Assembly (NCBI GenBank): GCA_964352675.1 | Contig: CAYGSN010000028.1 | Coordinates: 1-26,472, forward strand | Direction of reading: 5' to 3' | Length of the DNA: 26,472 nucleotides | From: CAYGSN01 sp964352675 | GTDB taxonomy: Bacteria > Pseudomonadota > Alphaproteobacteria > Micavibrionales > Micavibrionaceae | Shown here: positions 25,201 through 26,472 of the stretch, piece after piece | Position numbering within the stretch: position 1 is the first letter of the stretch | Layout: each line of letters begins with the position of its first letter | The notes under the pieces: generated by a model | What the model saw: the letters and a program-made list of their open reading frames with translations, nothing else | What the model was told of the DNA's origin: nothing | Database searches by the model: none | Position numbers and translations under genes: made by a program

Positions 25201-25347
25201 TTTTTCCGCCCGCATTCCGCGCACCAGTGCTGAAGCATTTCCGTGCACACGGTCCGACTGCGCGGTATCCCATGTAAGATTTTTTAACAACTTCCCTACA
25301 CAGAGATTTTCGTCTTTATAGAGGTATTCGGTCAGGGTTTGAGACAT
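22279..25347 (-). CDS. putA: Bifunctional PutA: proline dehydrogenase / P5C dehydrogenase (1022 aa)
   Basis: Oxidises proline to glutamate: FAD-dependent proline dehydrogenase (about residues 180-480) followed by NAD-dependent pyrroline-5-carboxylate dehydrogenase (about 530-1010), with substrate channelling known for the family. FAD/substrate motifs are RLVKGAYWDSEIK and AYLVRRLLENGANTSFVNKA; the P5C domain has ISPWNFPLAIFTGQVTAAL, AETGGMNAM and the catalytic cysteine in GSAGQRCSALR. The N-terminus begins directly with the arm/alpha region: there is no ribbon-helix-helix DNA-binding domain, so it is a short bifunctional PutA and cannot repress its own gene as the E. coli protein does. Long open frames on the opposite strand are shadows. 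Divergent from xseA with a 52-base gap. Confidence 0.97.
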   Translation of the reverse strand: MSQTLTEYLYKDENLCVGKLLKNLTWDTAQSDRVHGNASALVRGMRAEKLPSGQLEAFLQQYSLSTEEGLALMCLAEALLRIPDKATANALIKDKVEAANWLNEMGRSKDWVVKAAGVGLLVTSRTLDSAMARVGQPFIREAMIRAMGVLGHQFVLGADIEEALQKSEKYNNKGYRLSYDMLGEGARTASDAQRYYQSYADAIDYVGARPPADTDHRPGISVKLSALHPRYEYAQKKRCVPEIVERLLALCHKAASHNIALTVDAEEADRLELSLEIIDEVLKDKFLQGWERFGLAVQAYQKRCLPLIDEITSRAKDHGRRFQMRLVKGAYWDSEIKHAQVIGAPGFPVFTRKSNTDLSYLACAHKMIEAGDYIYPMFGTHNAHSAAAVIEMAREAKAEFEFQRLYGMGEALYNVLMRDSDIRASIYAPVGPHADLLAYLVRRLLENGANTSFVNKAFDPEEPIADLIADPVAKVSARETHTHPNIRMPYELFDKEKPGGRRNSAGVDLADAASVEPLLDKISKFDGHYQVMPIIGGRPLKEGAAEDISNPADTSDAVGQYWPATQGHIEKAFESAGKAFSEWSNTQAETRAAPLEKFADLLEDNTPELMAILSREAGKTIPDALAEIREAVDFARYYANRGRGDFAPQELWGPTGERNILQLHGRGIFVCISPWNFPLAIFTGQVTAALMAGNCVIAKPASQTPLIAMKAVELMHEAGIPPDVLNFLPASGRLGAEMVAHRDTAGVAFTGSTEVAWDINRTLAGKDGPIVPLIAETGGMNAMIVDSSALPEQVIDDVVLSAFGSAGQRCSALRILCIQDDVADKMIRMLQGAMAELNIGNPSLLASDIGPVIDDGAYYELVKHREGLQGFAKLLFEAPLEVGLKNRGHFFAPCAFELPDLKGLEREVFGPILHVVRYKIAELDGLIEELNNKGYGLTLGVHSRIDGFQRRIVQRVRAGNAYINRSMIGAVVGSQPFGGKGLSGTGPKAGGPNYLPRFAAEKVISIDTTAAGGNASLVSLDE

Positions 25348-25370
25348 TCATGCACCAATAAGGTTGTGTT

Positions 25371-25384
25371 TTGATTGTAATCAA
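25371..25384. promoter_or_regulatory. Perfect FNR/FixK-type box between putA and xseA
   Basis: TTGATTGTAATCAA: TTGAT, four bases, ATCAA, identical to the consensus half-sites bound by FNR, FnrL and related alphaproteobacterial regulators. It is centred in the 52-base divergent gap, 24 bases before the putA ATG and 16 bases before the xseA ATG. In vivo function is untested; oxygen control of proline catabolism or of xseA is inferred. Confidence 0.6.
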
Positions 25385-25399
25385 TTCTATCATCTTTCC

Positions 25400-26472
25400 A
25401 TGTCTGCAAAAGAGAATCCTGAAAATAATGAGCCAAAAACAAACGTGCCGGAATTTTCGGTCGGTGATTTGGCACAATCGCTCAAGCGCACATTGGAAGA
25501 GAATTACGGCCGCGTACGCGTACGCGGGGAAATCGGCCGCGTCACAATCCCCGGCTCCGGCCATCTTTACACGAACCTGAAAGACGAGAACGCCACCATA
25601 GATGCCGTGTGTTGGAAAGGCGCGCTCTCCAAGCTGTCCATAAAACCGGAAGAAGGTCTTGATGTCATCGTCACAGGGCGGGTCACCAGCTACCCCGCAA
25701 GTTCAAAATACCAGATTATCATTGAATCGATGGAGCTTGCGGGCGAAGGCGCTTTGCTGAAAATGCTGGAAGAACGGAAAAAGAAACTAACCGCCGAGGG
25801 ACTGTTTGCCGCCGAGCGCAAAAGGGAAACCCCCTTCCTCCCGGAGGTGATCGGCGTTGTCACATCCCCCACCGGTGCGGTGATTCGGGATATCCTGCAC
25901 CGCCTGTCCGACCGTTTCCCGCGCCATGTTCTGGTCTGGCCGGTTTTGGTGCAGGGCGAGGGCGCGGCGGCACAGATCACAGCGGCCATTGAAGGGTTTC
26001 AGAGTTTTCCGGTCCGACCGGACGTCCTGATCATCGCGCGCGGCGGCGGGTCGCTGGAAGATCTGATGCCGTTCAACGAGGAAAATGTGGTGCGCGCGGT
26101 GGCGGCCTCATCCATCCCGGTTATCTCCGCCATCGGACATGAAACCGACACGACACTGGTGGATTTTGCGGCGGATTTGCGCGCGCCGACACCGACAGGG
26201 GCGGCGGAAATGGCGGTGCCGGTGCGGACACATTTGATCGCGCAGGTGCTGGAGGATGAGCAACGTCTTGTCAGTACGATGGAACGTCACCTGAGCGAAC
26301 ACCGCACAAAGATCGAAAATCTGGCAAGGCATCTGGGCGATCCGGCCAAATTGCTGGAGATCAAAACCCAAAGCCTGGATCATTCCAGCGACAAGCTCTC
26401 CGGCGTGTTTGAGCGGTTTTTATCCACGAAACGCGAAAATCTCACCACAATCGCCGCGGCCTCGCCCTGCAC
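25400..26472 (+). CDS. xseA: Exodeoxyribonuclease VII large subunit, partial at window end
   Basis: Large, catalytic subunit of exonuclease VII, which degrades single-stranded DNA to oligonucleotides together with XseB. The 357 codons present carry the N-terminal OB-fold (FSVGDLAQSLKRTLEENYG, RVRGEIGR, SGHLYTNLKDENATIDAVCW), ELAGEGALLKMLEERKKKL, and the catalytic-domain motifs GVVTSPTGAVIRDIL, DVLIIARGGGSLEDLMPFNE and SAIGHETDTTLVDFAADLRA with PTPTGAAEMAVP. The frame is intact to the last base; the C-terminal part lies outside the window. ATG 25400 has no Shine-Dalgarno, and a TATCAT hexamer lies 6 bases before it, so it may be leaderless. Confidence 0.95.
   Translation, partial: MSAKENPENNEPKTNVPEFSVGDLAQSLKRTLEENYGRVRVRGEIGRVTIPGSGHLYTNLKDENATIDAVCWKGALSKLSIKPEEGLDVIVTGRVTSYPASSKYQIIIESMELAGEGALLKMLEERKKKLTAEGLFAAERKRETPFLPEVIGVVTSPTGAVIRDILHRLSDRFPRHVLVWPVLVQGEGAAAQITAAIEGFQSFPVRPDVLIIARGGGSLEDLMPFNEENVVRAVAASSIPVISAIGHETDTTLVDFAADLRAPTPTGAAEMAVPVRTHLIAQVLEDEQRLVSTMERHLSEHRTKIENLARHLGDPAKLLEIKTQSLDHSSDKLSGVFERFLSTKRENLTTIAAASPC
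25510..25527. repeat. 18-bp perfect palindrome inside xseA
   Basis: CCGCGTACGCGTACGCGG is its own reverse complement and falls about 110 bases into the xseA coding region, encoding part of GRVRVRGE. It could form a hairpin in mRNA near the start of the gene. No function is known to me. Confidence 0.55.

Noticed and set aside
1..26472. tRNA, CRISPR, transposase or prophage elements
   Set aside because: I looked for T-loop-like GGTTCGA patterns, regularly spaced repeats, and integrase or transposase motifs on both strands and found none that hold up.

Overview
The window is a densely packed, chromosomal stretch of an alphaproteobacterium. This is suggested by the ctaG–coxC–DUF983–SURF1 oxidase-assembly run, an ECF sigma factor paired with a ChrR-type anti-sigma factor, an FzlA-like GST, a PleC/DivJ-like histidine kinase, acetoacetyl-CoA synthetase, and purD close to xseA. 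Base composition looks near 50-55% GC. I cannot fix the lineage below class. I saw no rRNA, tRNA, insertion sequence, phage gene or CRISPR array, and every gap between genes is under 300 bases. Most of the window is core genome.

Layout. (1) 43-2609, plus: the end of a cytochrome c oxidase cluster (CtaG copper chaperone, subunit III, DUF983 zinc-ribbon membrane protein, SURF1). (2) 2606-5255, minus: an IalB-like secreted protein, an unknown two-TM membrane protein and a MepM-like M23 endopeptidase. (3) 5385-6807, plus: an ECF sigma factor and a ChrR-like anti-sigma factor behind a candidate self-activated promoter. (4) 6810-9424, minus: acetoacetyl-CoA synthetase followed by a SpoU-type RNA methyltransferase. 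(5) 9560-12390, plus: a DsbD/ScsB-type membrane electron transporter, a secreted peroxiredoxin-like protein and a clear intrinsic terminator. (6) 12398-14453, plus: a soluble multi-PAS histidine kinase with its own promoter. (7) 14478-16086, minus: a GST-superfamily protein (FzlA-like) and an NAD-dependent epimerase. (8) 16189-18122, minus: yceI followed by a cytochrome b561–YceI fusion, with promoter and terminator visible. (9) 18142-20939: uppP and tadA on plus, rluB–rsmD and the last gene of the purD unit on minus, with overlapping starts and stops. (10) 20943-26472: purD and putA on minus, divergent from xseA, which runs off the window end. A perfect FNR-type box lies in the 52-bp putA–xseA gap.

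Several genes deal with envelope redox and oxidative stress: the ECF/ChrR pair (singlet-oxygen type in Rhodobacter), ScsB with a peroxiredoxin-like partner, and YceI with b561. Whether they form one regulon is inference; I found the ECF-type promoter motif only upstream of the sigma gene. The observations most worth following are the ChrR homologue that lacks the two N-terminal zinc cysteines, the b561–YceI fusion read from a TTG start two bases after yceI, the FNR box between putA and xseA, a triple 14-bp tandem repeat upstream of aacS, and three genes that look leaderless.
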